From: an uncultured Muribaculaceae bacterium
Lineage (GTDB): Bacteria; Bacteroidota; Bacteroidia; Bacteroidales; Muribaculaceae
Assembly (NCBI GenBank): GCA_910584365.1
Contig: CAJUAF010000002.1
Coordinates: forward strand, 186,001-250,000
DNA: 64,000 nucleotides
Reading direction: 5' to 3'
Notes under the pieces: generated by a model
The model's input: the letters and a program-made list of their open reading frames with translations, nothing else
Told to the model about the DNA's origin: nothing
The model's database searches: none
Made by a program: the position numbers and the translations under genes
Shown here: piece after piece, positions 15,743-23,241 of the stretch
Numbering within the stretch: the stretch's first letter is position 1
Layout of the letters: each line of letters begins with the position of its first letter

Positions 15743-16312
15743 TTAGAATTTTTCTACTAAGATTTGGGCGTATAGGTCGCGGAACGTGTCGCCTGCGTAG
15801 GCGGCGGTACGGCGTTCGTGGAAGCAAAGCCGGGAGCCGAGGTACGCATTCGTATTCGAAGCCGCGTGGTGCGGAGACGCGTTCGCAAGCCCGGCAGACG
15901 CGCCGCTTGGTTTCACTTCGGCGTCCTTCCCTGCGTCCGGCTTGATGTAGAACCAGGGGTAATACTTGGGTTCGTCGGTGTTGCTCCAATCGGGCCGCCA
16001 ACCTTCGTTAAGGGCTTCCGTGATGGTTTCCAACTTACGGCGGGCTATCTCGTCGGGGCGGAAGCTGCAAGCCTTCATAGCCTTCTCGTCCATCTTGCCT
16101 ACGCCTAAGACGGCGCAAGCGTCGGCGTAGGACTTCACGCGCTCGCAGATGTCGGTGTACTCCTGTTCTTCGGTGTAGAAGTCGAATACGTTAGCGTCTT
16201 CGTCTTCGTTGATGATTTCCTTCACGGCGTCGCTTGCTTCTTCCACGCTGTCGAAGCGGGCTACGAAGTCGGCGGATTCGCCGTACTTTCGGAATAATGC
16301 TATTTTCTTCAT
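15743..16312 (-). CDS. Hypothetical phage protein, 189 aa
   Basis: The protein starts MKKIALFRKYGESADFVARF and has an acidic middle (IINEDEDANVFDFYTEEQEY), a WRPDWSNTDEPKYYPWFYI aromatic segment near 113-131, and a C-terminus TAAYAGDTFRDLYAQILVEKF. The WxPDW...KYYPWF pattern followed by an ...YAG..F.DLY.. end is familiar from many Bacteroidetes phage proteins, none with known function to me. There are no membrane segments. It lies 13 bases from the HU gene in the same operon. Confidence 0.78.
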   Translation of the reverse strand: MKKIALFRKYGESADFVARFDSVEEASDAVKEIINEDEDANVFDFYTEEQEYTDICERVKSYADACAVLGVGKMDEKAMKACSFRPDEIARRKLETITEALNEGWRPDWSNTDEPKYYPWFYIKPDAGKDAEVKPSGASAGLANASPHHAASNTNAYLGSRLCFHERRTAAYAGDTFRDLYAQILVEKF

Positions 16313-16335
16313 TTGTGTAAATTGTTAATTGGTTG

Positions 16336-16740
16336 TTAGAATATTTCGGGTTTATCTTTGTCGGGTCGGTTTGCGTCGTTGTATAGGATCCGCCGTTGGC
16401 GGGCTATCGCTAACCGAACTTGTTTTATAGCGTCCTCGCGTCCTATAAGGCTTTGTTCGTAGTCCAATAACTCCGCTTCCGAAGTCGCTAAGAAGTAGCC
16501 GCCGGACGTGGCTATAAGCCCCGGTAGTAAGTCGGTCATTCGGATATGGTTTATAATTTTCCTTATCCGGGGTTCTGAGGTCGTGTGTCCGGCTATGTTT
16601 AGCCGCTGCACGATGGTACGGTTCGTTACTGCGTTCGCTTTGCCTATCTTGGTTCTTAGCCCTTGAAGGACGAGGGGAAGTATTACGGTTTCCTCTTGCT
16701 CCGTAAGCGGCGCGGTTTCGGAATTAAAGCCTTTTATCAT
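16336..16740 (-). CDS. Probable winged-helix phage protein, 134 aa
   Basis: The protein has a compact helical domain (TEQEETVILPLVLQGLRTKIG, TNRTIVQRLNIAGHTTSEPRIRKIINHIR) followed by a two-strand wing (LPGLIATSGGYFLATS) and a final helix (QVRLAIARQRRILY). This is the shape of a winged helix-turn-helix. It could regulate the early operon or help replication. It starts 2 bases after the MBL-fold gene stop. Family assignment is uncertain. Confidence 0.72.
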   Translation of the reverse strand: MIKGFNSETAPLTEQEETVILPLVLQGLRTKIGKANAVTNRTIVQRLNIAGHTTSEPRIRKIINHIRMTDLLPGLIATSGGYFLATSEAELLDYEQSLIGREDAIKQVRLAIARQRRILYNDANRPDKDKPEIF

Positions 16741-16742
16741 GG

Positions 16743-17495
16743 TTAGAAGGGCGTTTTATTGAAGTTGATAGTAAGTCCGGGGGCGGCAATGTGTACCCGC
16801 TTCCCGGTCGCCCTGTAAACCTTATCCTTGAAGCCTACGGGGTCGCCGTTGCCGCTTGACAGGTGTATTAGGACGATGTTATTTACCGCCTTCAAGTCGT
16901 TGGCTTTAAGTGCGCCTATACAGGTGTCTATACTTAGGTGGCTTTCTCTCACTCGCTCCCGAAGGGCGGGAATTAGTCGGCCTTCCTCTACGTTTCGGTC
17001 TAATATTTCCGGGTCGTAGTTGCATTCTATAAGGACGTTGTTTAAGCCTTTGAAGGTGTTGGGAAGGTAGTAGGTATCGGTAGCGAACAATATGCCGCCC
17101 GTTTCCGGGTGCCAAATGTAGAAGCCTACGGGTTCGGCGCAGTCGTGCTTGGTGGCGAACGGTATAACCTTGAAGCGTCCGAGGGTCTGAACCTTGTAGC
17201 CTTCGCCGTCGTGTTCCAATACTCGCGGCTTCCACTCGCTCGTTATCTTTGCGGCGTCTATCGTTCCACGGGTGGCGTAGACGGGAATAACGGCGTTCAA
17301 TACCTCGTTAATTCGCCCGGCGTGGTCGCCGTGTTCGTGGGATATAAGACAGCCTACCACTTTGGAAATATTGCCTTCCAACGCGGCTACTACCTTCTTG
17401 AAGTTTACCCCGGCTTCAATGAGCAGGGCTTCGCCCACGTTTTGCAAAACGTAGGCGTTGCCGCTGCTGCTTGAGCCTAAAACACTAAGAACCAT
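16743..17495 (-). CDS. MBL-fold metallo-hydrolase, possible phage nuclease
   Basis: The 250-residue enzyme has the metallo-beta-lactamase motif HEHGDH (53-58), with GSSSSGNAYVL near the N-terminus as in the YycJ/WalJ group, and later metal-ligand candidates (ATKHDCAEP, FATDTYYL, HLSSGNGD). YycJ-type relatives are 5'-3' nucleases. The start codon overlaps the RecT-like stop by one base (TAATG), a strong sign of joint expression. This position, beside a RecT-like annealing protein where other phages carry RecE or lambda Exo, suggests the resecting exonuclease of the recombination module; that role is inferred. Confidence 0.85.
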   Translation of the reverse strand: MVLSVLGSSSSGNAYVLQNVGEALLIEAGVNFKKVVAALEGNISKVVGCLISHEHGDHAGRINEVLNAVIPVYATRGTIDAAKITSEWKPRVLEHDGEGYKVQTLGRFKVIPFATKHDCAEPVGFYIWHPETGGILFATDTYYLPNTFKGLNNVLIECNYDPEILDRNVEEGRLIPALRERVRESHLSIDTCIGALKANDLKAVNNIVLIHLSSGNGDPVGFKDKVYRATGKRVHIAAPGLTINFNKTPF

Positions 17496-18379
17496 TAGAA
17501 ATTGGGCTTTCTTGGTGCGTTGTATGCCGGGGCCGTCTGCGGGGCGGCCTGGGGCTGAACTTCTGCGGGTTGAACCGGGGCGGCGGCCTGTGCTGCCACG
17601 GGTTCGGGAGCTGCTGCGGGTGCGCTTGCTTCCTCTACGGTGGCTACTTCGGCGTCGTCGAAGCCAATAGCGGGGCCGGCGTTGCCCTTCTCGGAAATTT
17701 CCACGGCGACGGTATCTATTACCGCGTTAGGACGGCTGCTCGTTTCGTCGGCTTCGCCGTAGTCCGTTCCCGTAAGGTATTCGTAGAGGGCTTTCTTAGC
17801 GCGTCGTTCCGCCTTGCCGCGCAGTTGGTCGTTACTGCTGTATTGGTCGCGGCGGACGGTGGCGTTAATTGTAAGGCTGTTTTTCTCCCCGTTGTAGGAA
17901 TAGGTTATTTTGCAGGGGAACTCCGCGAAGGCGGGGTTTTGGCTGCGGTCTTGCTGAACGTCGATAACGTACTTCGCGCCTATCTTTTTAAGAAGGACGG
18001 TATAGCCTTCCTTCGTCGGATACATCGTGCCGGAAATGATGTTAAACTGGTTCCCGGTCGGAAGAAGCCCAATTATTGCGGCGTCTATTATCGCGTCGCG
18101 GACGGTGGGAACGTCGTAGAGGGGCTTTACCCGGCCTTGCTTGTCGGGCTTGCCGTCGCGGTCGGTGCGGAAGCCTACCTTTGTGTTCATCAAAGGCATG
18201 AATACCCGCGCCATTACTTCGTCGGTCAATGCTTCACGAAGAAGCGTTATTACTCGCGCCGCGTTGAACGCTGCGCCGAAGTTGTTCACGATGTCAATCG
18301 CCGAAGCGTCGCGTAGTGCAACTTCAAATTTTTCCTGTGCTGCCACTATGGTAGCCGGAAGTTCGGGGGTCTTACACAT
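17495..18379 (-). CDS. RecT-like single-strand annealing protein
   Basis: The 294-residue protein has a RecT-like core: VRDAIIDAAIIGLLPTGNQ and FNIISGTMYPTKEGYTVLLKK (about 110-150), then RGKAERRAKKALYEYLTG (about 205-222), followed by a disordered Ala/Pro/Gln-rich tail of about 70 residues. RecT-like proteins anneal complementary strands during phage recombination. The long low-complexity tail, with A-P repeats, resembles that of SSB and may tether partners. The gene sits between the SMC-like ATPase and the MBL enzyme, 14 bases from the former. Confidence 0.82.
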   Translation of the reverse strand: MCKTPELPATIVAAQEKFEVALRDASAIDIVNNFGAAFNAARVITLLREALTDEVMARVFMPLMNTKVGFRTDRDGKPDKQGRVKPLYDVPTVRDAIIDAAIIGLLPTGNQFNIISGTMYPTKEGYTVLLKKIGAKYVIDVQQDRSQNPAFAEFPCKITYSYNGEKNSLTINATVRRDQYSSNDQLRGKAERRAKKALYEYLTGTDYGEADETSSRPNAVIDTVAVEISEKGNAGPAIGFDDAEVATVEEASAPAAAPEPVAAQAAAPVQPAEVQPQAAPQTAPAYNAPRKPNF

Positions 18380-18393
18380 ATAGCTGTGAGGGG

Positions 18394-20505
18394 TTAATAG
18401 TGGTTGACTTGTAGGCTGTCTTCGGTACTCACGGACAGCGTTATTAGTTGGCTGTTTACCGGGATGAAGGTGTTGACGCTTTCGGCGTTATCGACGAAGA
18501 TAGGCGCGGTTACGCCGTGGAAGGCGCAAAGGGCGTTAATCACGGCGAGGCCTGCGTTAATCTGCCCGGCGTGGTTCTTGTCTTGGTAGCGAACGCCGCC
18601 AATGTATGCCACGCAGTCGGGTTCCTTCTCCCCGTTAACTAAGTTCTTGTACATTCGGAACTCCACGCCGTCGAATAGCCCGTTAACGCGGCGTTCTACT
18701 TCCGCCATACGGTCTTTTACGAAGTCGTCTATAAGGTCTTCTTCGATTTGAAGCCCTGCCTTCTCCTGTGCCAACGTAGCGGCTTCCTTGTCAAGTTCCA
18801 CTATCCGGCGTTCGTTGGCTTCAATGGTGGAACGAAGCCCTAACTTTTGGTCTATCTCCGACAGACGGGCGTTAAGCTGCGTCTTCTTTGCCGATGGGTA
18901 GGCGGTTTCTATGCCGTAAGCCGAGGCGGTGGCTGCGGGAAGTTCGGCGGTAAGTCGGTCTATTTCCTGTTGAAGGGCTACCCAACCGGGGAGCGTCTGC
19001 GGGGCTATTTGGGGGTCGGTGCTTACGCGGGGGTTGTCGGCGATGACCTTCTTTAACGCTTCCTTCTTGGCGGCGTAGTCCTGTACGGCCTGGGCGTGTT
19101 TGGTGTCGAGTGTGGCGGCGTCCTGTGTAAGCCGGGCTATTTCGGCATCGTGCTGTGCTATACGCTTGTTTAGTTCCTGGCCCTCGACGTCCATAGCATC
19201 AAGCCGGGCGGTTTGGTTGGCGTAGAAGGCGGCGCGTTCGTCGTCTTGGCGTTTTTTGAAGGCTTCGGCGGCGGCCACTGCGTCGCACTGATGGCGGCTA
19301 ACTGCCGACGGGTCGGCGCACTGATGCCCGAAGATAGGGCAAAGAAGCGGGCCGGCGGCTTGGTAGGTTTTTTCTTGGAACTGCTCATTATTGACGGCAT
19401 CCCAACGGGTACGAAGCGCGGCTACTTCCCGTTCGGCTTCTTCCTTGCGGCGTTTCTCGGTGGCAATGGACGCCGTAATTACGGCCTTCTCCCGGTTGTA
19501 GTAGTTGGTTTCGTTCGCTTCGGACTGCTCCACTTGGGCGAGGTCGCGGGCGGCGTCGTCGGCTGCGCGGTTGGCTTCGTAGGCGGCTTTACGGGCGGCT
19601 TCCTTCGCGTTGTAAAGTGCTTGGTTCTGCGCGGTACGCTTGGCGTTGATTTCGCCCTGTATTCGGGCGGCGCGTTCGTAGGCTACGCGGTTGGCTTCGG
19701 CGGCCGACGTAGCGGCGGCGTCTATGTCCGCGAGGTCTGCCTGTATCTGCGTCTTCTCCGCTTCAAGCGCGGCGTAGTCCGGGGCTACCGGGGTATTGCG
19801 CGTTACCTCGTCTTTGCGGGTCGGTATCTTTTCAAGCTGCGCTTCAATCTTGGCACGACGGGCGGCTATCTCCTTCTTGTATTCTTCCATCGACTTGCCC
19901 GTAACTCGGCGTAGAAGTTCGGCGAACTCTGCGCGGTTGGCGGCTATATCGCTGTCGGAAATGGTGCCGGCCATTCGTAGCAAGTATTCGCGTTGTGCCT
20001 TCCAATGAAGCGTAAGGAAGTAGTAGGGGTCGGTAATGACCTTAAACAGGTCTTCGGGAATGAGGGCGGCTACCTTCGCGTCGTACTCGGTCTTTGTCTT
20101 CAAAGGCACCCCGTTATAAAAATAGTCGGTGTGGTGTCCTTTGAGGATGCGTTCAGTGCTTCTCTTCGGGGTCTGCCATTCCTCGACGTAGACGCGGCGT
20201 AGTTCTACGGCTGCGGTTTCGCCTGTTTCGGTGTCTATGGCGTCGAAGGATCCGCTTACTTCGTGTTCGAGGTCGGGTATGTAGTTCCCGTTCTCGTCGT
20301 TGGTCTTGATGCCAAACTTCGTGTCGCTGTTGCCTTCGCTGTCCTTGCCCCAAAGAAGCCACGCGAAGCCGTCCGCGATTGTGGTCTTCCCTGTGCCGTT
20401 CCGTCCGCTTATCGCGGTAACTCCGTCGCCGAAGTCTACGGTTACGTTGCGCATACCCTTGAAGTTGACGAGGGTAAGGCTTTTAATTCTTAGTTGTTTA
20501 CTCAT
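18394..20505 (-). CDS. SMC/Rad50-like ATPase (SbcC-type)
   Basis: The 703-residue protein has Walker A GRNGTGKTT (34-42) after the RIKSLTLVNFKGM start typical of RecF/SbcC/SMC proteins. Two long coiled-coil arms follow, with a central CPIFGHQC...RHQC cluster (near 400) where Rad50 has its zinc hook. The C-terminal Walker B/D-loop region is APIFVDNAESVN...ITLSVS. It probably forms a dimer that tethers DNA ends and controls a nuclease. No calcineurin-type SbcD gene is adjacent; the nearby nuclease candidate is the MBL-fold enzyme. It is 7 bases from the DUF3853 gene. Confidence 0.9.
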   Translation of the reverse strand: MSKQLRIKSLTLVNFKGMRNVTVDFGDGVTAISGRNGTGKTTIADGFAWLLWGKDSEGNSDTKFGIKTNDENGNYIPDLEHEVSGSFDAIDTETGETAAVELRRVYVEEWQTPKRSTERILKGHHTDYFYNGVPLKTKTEYDAKVAALIPEDLFKVITDPYYFLTLHWKAQREYLLRMAGTISDSDIAANRAEFAELLRRVTGKSMEEYKKEIAARRAKIEAQLEKIPTRKDEVTRNTPVAPDYAALEAEKTQIQADLADIDAAATSAAEANRVAYERAARIQGEINAKRTAQNQALYNAKEAARKAAYEANRAADDAARDLAQVEQSEANETNYYNREKAVITASIATEKRRKEEAEREVAALRTRWDAVNNEQFQEKTYQAAGPLLCPIFGHQCADPSAVSRHQCDAVAAAEAFKKRQDDERAAFYANQTARLDAMDVEGQELNKRIAQHDAEIARLTQDAATLDTKHAQAVQDYAAKKEALKKVIADNPRVSTDPQIAPQTLPGWVALQQEIDRLTAELPAATASAYGIETAYPSAKKTQLNARLSEIDQKLGLRSTIEANERRIVELDKEAATLAQEKAGLQIEEDLIDDFVKDRMAEVERRVNGLFDGVEFRMYKNLVNGEKEPDCVAYIGGVRYQDKNHAGQINAGLAVINALCAFHGVTAPIFVDNAESVNTFIPVNSQLITLSVSTEDSLQVNHY

Positions 20506-20512
20506 ATAGCTG

Positions 20513-20824
20513 TTATTTTTGGGTGTTGTCTGTTGCTTCCTGTTTCCCGGCTAAGGACAGGGCTAAGTCCGCGTCTATGATAAGCAGTGCGCCTATCTGC
20601 GTAATTGCCTTGTCAATCTTCCCGGAAGTCTTGATACGGCTCGCCGTCGTCTTGCTGCAGCCGAAAAGTTTAGCCAAACCTTTAAGCCCGTAGACGTAGC
20701 GTTTTTTCTTGTCGTCGGCCTGGGGCTTCCCGGCTAAGGTCGCCTTTACCCTTTCTTCCACGGCGTCCAACAATTCGCCGAGTGTAAGGTCTATTATTCG
20801 GGTGTTGGGGTTATTCTTCTTCAT
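20513..20824 (-). CDS. DUF3853-family DNA-binding protein
   Basis: The 103-residue protein contains the DUF3853 core YVYGLKGLAKLFGCSKTTASRIKTSG followed by KIDKAITQIGALLIIDADLALSLAG. This is a helix-turn-helix much like excisionases and MerR-type DNA binders of Bacteroidales elements. It may serve as excisionase or early regulator. It overlaps the upstream membrane-protein gene by 14 bases. The N-terminal half (DLTLGELLDAVEERVKATLAG) is helical and may form dimers. Confidence 0.85.
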   Translation of the reverse strand: MKKNNPNTRIIDLTLGELLDAVEERVKATLAGKPQADDKKKRYVYGLKGLAKLFGCSKTTASRIKTSGKIDKAITQIGALLIIDADLALSLAGKQEATDNTQK

Positions 20825-21059
20825 CGTCGTAAAGGTCTTTTTCGGGGTCTTCGGGTAATGGAAGTTTTTTTAGGTAGTGTCCGGCGGCTGCGAAACTTGC
20901 AAGCCATAACCCTAACCACCACAGGGGCGCGTCGTCGGCTGTCATCCCCAATATGCAAAGGGAAAGGGCAAACCAAACGTAAATAAGCCACTGCCCGAAC
21001 GTGTAGCGTTCGCCGTTTTCGGTCTTGCCGAAAAGTTTTGTTAAGATTCTTTCTTTCAT
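20811..21059 (-). CDS. Small phage membrane protein, 82 aa
   Basis: Two membrane helices are visible (TFGQWLIYVWFALSLCILGM and LWWLGLWLASFAAAGHYL) with an acidic tail (PEDPEKDLYDDEEE). The protein begins MKERILTKLFGKTENGERY. It overlaps genes on both sides (14 bases downstream, 4 bases upstream), as in a translationally coupled operon. Possible roles such as superinfection exclusion are speculation; no family is recognised. Confidence 0.72.
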   Translation of the reverse strand: MKERILTKLFGKTENGERYTFGQWLIYVWFALSLCILGMTADDAPLWWLGLWLASFAAAGHYLKKLPLPEDPEKDLYDDEEE

Positions 21060-21460
21060 ACTATTGGGGTAAAGAAGTCGTTAAAGTCTGTTTCTTCCTC
21101 GCTCCGGCGTCCGGGGCGTTGTACTCTTGTCGTTCGGGCGGTTCTTGGTGTCCGGGGCGTAAAGTTGTCGTCGAAGCAAACGAACTCACGCGGAACGAAG
21201 GCGAACAGGAGAATTACCGCTATGAAGGCGCGTTTAAGCGGGTCTAAGCTGACGGGTACGCCGCACTTGGTGCAGAACCACCATACGCAAAGTTCCGTAG
21301 CCTTTTGTATGCCTAACTTTTGGTATATGTTCCGGGCGGTGTTCTCAACCGTGCGGGCGGAAATAAACAGCCTGTCGGCTACTTCCTTCTTGCTCGCGCC
21401 CCATGCCAATAGTTCGGCTATCTCGCCTTCGCGTGGGCTTAGTTCGGCGTTTAGTCGCAT
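21056..21460 (-). CDS. LuxR-type HTH protein with a C-terminal hydrophobic segment
   Basis: Residues 5-58 are a LuxR/GerE DNA-binding domain (LSPREGEIAELLAWGASKK, ADRLFISARTVENTARNIYQKLGI). A CxxC pair (FCTKCG) and a hydrophobic stretch (AFIAVILLFAFVP, about 79-91) follow, then a basic/threonine-rich tail. The ATG at 21460 is chosen because it gives the compact HTH start and a 10-base overlap with the upstream gene. No receiver or autoinducer domain is present. It may be a membrane-tethered regulator of the phage; the hydrophobic segment is short for a full membrane span. Confidence 0.78.
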   Translation of the reverse strand: MRLNAELSPREGEIAELLAWGASKKEVADRLFISARTVENTARNIYQKLGIQKATELCVWWFCTKCGVPVSLDPLKRAFIAVILLFAFVPREFVCFDDNFTPRTPRTARTTRVQRPGRRSEEETDFNDFFTPIV

Positions 21461-21696
21461 GGCCCCCAAATATTTTCCGTTACTCCGTACTTGGCAAATA
21501 CTTCCGTAACTGCGGCGGCCTGGCTTGCCTTCGGTTCCTGCTTTCCGTCGCGGTAGCAATAGAAGGAATTGCGGTTATTGATTCCCAATGCCTTCCAAAG
21601 GTCAGCCACGCAAGCGCGAAGGTCGCCCGATTTTACTTGGTCTAACCCGGAACGGAAGCCCCGGAAGGTCGTGTTTGTTGTCGCTATCAATGTCAT
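21451..21696 (-). CDS. Hypothetical phage protein, 81 aa
   Basis: The protein begins MTLIATTNTTFRGFRSGLDQ and has an HTH-like middle (LRACVADLWKALGINNRNSFYCYRDGKQEP) typical of small phage proteins that bind DNA like a Cro fold. A copy of the phage 15-mer (21,726-21,740) lies 30 bases upstream of its start. It overlaps the LuxR-type gene by 10 bases. A Cro-like role in early control is possible but not shown. Confidence 0.68.
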   Translation of the reverse strand: MTLIATTNTTFRGFRSGLDQVKSGDLRACVADLWKALGINNRNSFYCYRDGKQEPKASQAAAVTEVFAKYGVTENIWGPCD

Positions 21697-21725
21697 ATTT
21701 TTGGGTATGAAGTTTGAAGTTAATC

Positions 21726-21740
21726 GTATTAAAGTGATAC
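21726..21740. promoter_or_regulatory. Copy of phage motif GTATTAAAGTGATAC
   Basis: This near-palindromic 15-mer is identical to the copy at 23,111-23,125 and differs in one base from that at 8,140-8,154. It lies in the short gap between the DUF3873 gene and the 81-residue HTH-like gene. Intergenic placement of the copies points to an operator or promoter element. Confidence 0.5.
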
Positions 21741-21753
21741 GGCAGCAGACAAA

Positions 21754-21978
21754 TTAGCCCTTACCCGCTGCGGCTTCCCGTTTACTGAGCCACTCGTCGC
21801 GGCGGTGTCTGCACTCGGTAAGGCTCGACGCTACCGTAGCAAAAAGTTCCCCGTCCGGGGTTCGGTAGTCGTATTGTACGCGCTTAACCCTTTTCCCGCG
21901 AAGGCGGGTAGTGTATATTTCGTAGTTCTCACTTCCGGCGGGGCAAACGCTACAGCCCCGGTTGTCGTTCATGCTCAT
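21754..21978 (-). CDS. DUF3873-family protein
   Basis: The 74-residue protein matches the DUF3873 pattern: CSVCPAGSENYEIYTTR near the N-terminus, VQYDYRTPDGELFATV, and a closing LTECRHRRDEWLSKREA. The family is widespread in Bacteroidales phages and conjugative elements and has no known function. The Cys pair near the N-terminus and the later TEC could bind a metal. It follows the 70-residue gene by 12 bases. Confidence 0.85.
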   Translation of the reverse strand: MSMNDNRGCSVCPAGSENYEIYTTRLRGKRVKRVQYDYRTPDGELFATVASSLTECRHRRDEWLSKREAAAGKG

Positions 21979-21990
21979 AGTTGTATGGTG

Positions 21991-22203
21991 TTAGTTGTTG
22001 TCCTGTATTAGTTCGCCGTTCTGACCTATCCACAGCATCGCGTCGTTGCCGTTCCATGTGAAGTCGAACGCTTTGTTTACCGGGTTATACCGGCCTTCTA
22101 ATTCCGTGCCTTCTTTAAGTCCGCGTATCTCGGCGAGGCACCAATAGCCGAAGTCGGTAGACACTTTTACGCGGGCCTTTGCTTTTATCGTCTGTATTGC
22201 CAT
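21991..22203 (-). CDS. Hypothetical phage protein, 70 aa
   Basis: The small beta-rich protein reads MAIQTIKAKARVKVSTDFGYW at the N-terminus and contains AEIRGLKEGTELEGRYNPVNKAFDF, likely a small barrel. There is no membrane segment. It lies 12 bases downstream of the first leftward gene and is part of the same transcript. No family is recognised. Confidence 0.7.
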   Translation of the reverse strand: MAIQTIKAKARVKVSTDFGYWCLAEIRGLKEGTELEGRYNPVNKAFDFTWNGNDAMLWIGQNGELIQDNN

Positions 22204-22215
22204 ACGTCTGTACGC

Positions 22216-22440
22216 TTATTTTGAATAAAAGGTAATTTTTAAGCCTCGGCGAAGTTTGCATACGCACTTGTCAAGCATACACTTGAAGGCACGAATTAGA
22301 AGGCTGTTAGCCAACTTTTCGCCAATCAAGCGAAGAAGGCCCGAAACGCCTACGAGGGTGTTAAGGCGTTCGCCGTCGCCGTTCACTCCGCTAACCTTAA
22401 TTAGGAAGTTCCTGTTAATCTGTGCTGTCGTGAAGTCCAT
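22216..22440 (-). CDS. First gene of the leftward early operon, 74 aa hypothetical
   Basis: The protein starts MDFTTAQINRNFLIKVSGVNG and has a helical core (LVGVSGLLRLIGEKLANSLLIRAF), ending LRRGLKITFYSK. The ATG at 22440 is chosen because the longer frame would run through the divergent promoter. The conserved-looking FLIKVSGVNG...LVGVSGLLRLIG layout is common in Bacteroidales mobile elements, without known function. It is transcribed from the operator-controlled promoter at 22,522-22,552. Confidence 0.75.
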   Translation of the reverse strand: MDFTTAQINRNFLIKVSGVNGDGERLNTLVGVSGLLRLIGEKLANSLLIRAFKCMLDKCVCKLRRGLKITFYSK

Positions 22441-22468
22441 ATAACTTGTATTTAAGTATTTTTTGTCA

Positions 22469-22499
22469 TTGCTTCGTGTTCGGAATTTTAGTAACTTTG
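22469..22499 (+). promoter_or_regulatory. Rightward promoter for the repressor gene
   Basis: TTGC (22469-22472), a 19-base spacer and TAACTTTG (22492-22499) fit the Bacteroidetes -33/-7 promoter. The repressor ATG at 22613 lies about 113 bases downstream, so the leader spans the whole operator region. Confidence 0.7.
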
Positions 22500-22520
22500 C
22501 ACCTGAAATCCTTACACAGC

Positions 22521-22566
22521 GCAAAGTTAATACTTTGCCATACACCGTGCAAGTGTTTGCCATACA
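22521..22566. promoter_or_regulatory. Phage operator region
   Basis: A perfect 18-base palindrome, GCAAAGT-taat-ACTTTGC (22521-22538), covers the leftward -7 box. Two direct repeats TTTGCCATACA lie at 22534-22544 and 22556-22566, 22 bases apart, about two helical turns. This is the expected layout for repressor and antirepressor binding between divergent phage promoters. Confidence 0.65.
22522..22552 (-). promoter_or_regulatory. Leftward early promoter
   Basis: On the minus strand TTGC (22549-22552), a 19-base spacer and TAACTTTG (22522-22529) mirror the rightward promoter exactly. The -7 box is inside the palindromic operator, so repressor binding would block it. It should drive the early genes from 22,440 leftwards. 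Confidence 0.7.
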
Positions 22567-22612
22567 AATCGGCAAATTTTAAGAATTATTAACATAATAG
22601 CCCGTTCAACGA

Positions 22613-23017
22613 ATGGAAGAAACAGTAAAAGAGCGACTTAAACGCTTTATAAAAGCCGAAGGAATTAGCGAACGCGAATTTTGTAGGCGTGTAGGGGTGG
22701 GTTCTGCCTACATCCAAAGTATCCGTAAATCTATAATGCCGGACACTCTACAACAAATTACCATACAATTTCCACATCTTAACCCTATTTGGCTGATGCT
22801 TGGGGATGGCGATATGTATCAGCCCGAAGAAGAAAAGAAGCCCGAAGTAGCCCCGTCGGAAGTCCTTCTTAAACTCTTGGACGACGCCCAAAATGAAAAA
22901 GCCCGGCTTCTCTCAATAATCGAAAGCCAACAGCGGACTATCGAAAGGCTTACGGAACTTACTAAAAAAGCCGATGTCCACCGGGCCGACGATGCCACCT
23001 CTGCCGCTGTCGGGTAG
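22613..23017 (+). CDS. Phage repressor-like HTH protein
   Basis: Residues about 1-65 form a Cro/CI-type helix-turn-helix (ERLKRFIKAEGISEREFCRRVGVGSAYIQSIRKS, then NPIWLMLGDGDMY). Residues about 78-130 are an acidic linker and a coiled helix (LLKLLDDAQNEKARLLSIIESQQRTIERL) for dimerisation. There is no LexA/CI-type peptidase domain, so induction probably does not use RecA-triggered self-cleavage. Its place across the operator from the leftward early operon marks it as the likely lysogeny repressor. Confidence 0.85.
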   Translation: MEETVKERLKRFIKAEGISEREFCRRVGVGSAYIQSIRKSIMPDTLQQITIQFPHLNPIWLMLGDGDMYQPEEEKKPEVAPSEVLLKLLDDAQNEKARLLSIIESQQRTIERLTELTKKADVHRADDATSAAVG

Positions 23018-23110
23018 TCTTCGGGGAAGTCGTGCCGCTTTACTGAAATTTTGGCTACACCTTATTATATATAAACGCGATAAACTCAGTTAAGCAGGTA
23101 TTTCAACCCC

Positions 23111-23125
23111 GTATTAAAGTGATAC
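23111..23125. promoter_or_regulatory. Copy of phage motif GTATTAAAGTGATAC
   Basis: This is an exact match to the 21,726-21,740 copy, in the 224-base gap between the repressor and the 59-residue gene. The gap also holds an AT-rich stretch (23,060-23,090) but no convincing -33/-7 pair. Confidence 0.5.
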
Positions 23126-23241
23126 CCATAAAACGCGCAGAAATGCCCCAAATTCGCGCTTTAATTTCCGGGGTGGTAATTCCTACCATTTTACCCGCGA
23201 ACGCCGTTAAACGCAAAATTCGGAAAAAATAACTCAGCTAT

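Noticed and set aside
19213..19914. Glycine-rich open frame opposite the SMC-like gene (233 codons)
   Set aside because: Its composition (G, V, F, R) is what reversed coiled-coil codons produce; no start context or family.
22521..22538. Palindrome considered as a terminator
   Set aside because: It overlaps a good -7 box between divergent genes and has no T-run, so an operator is the better reading.
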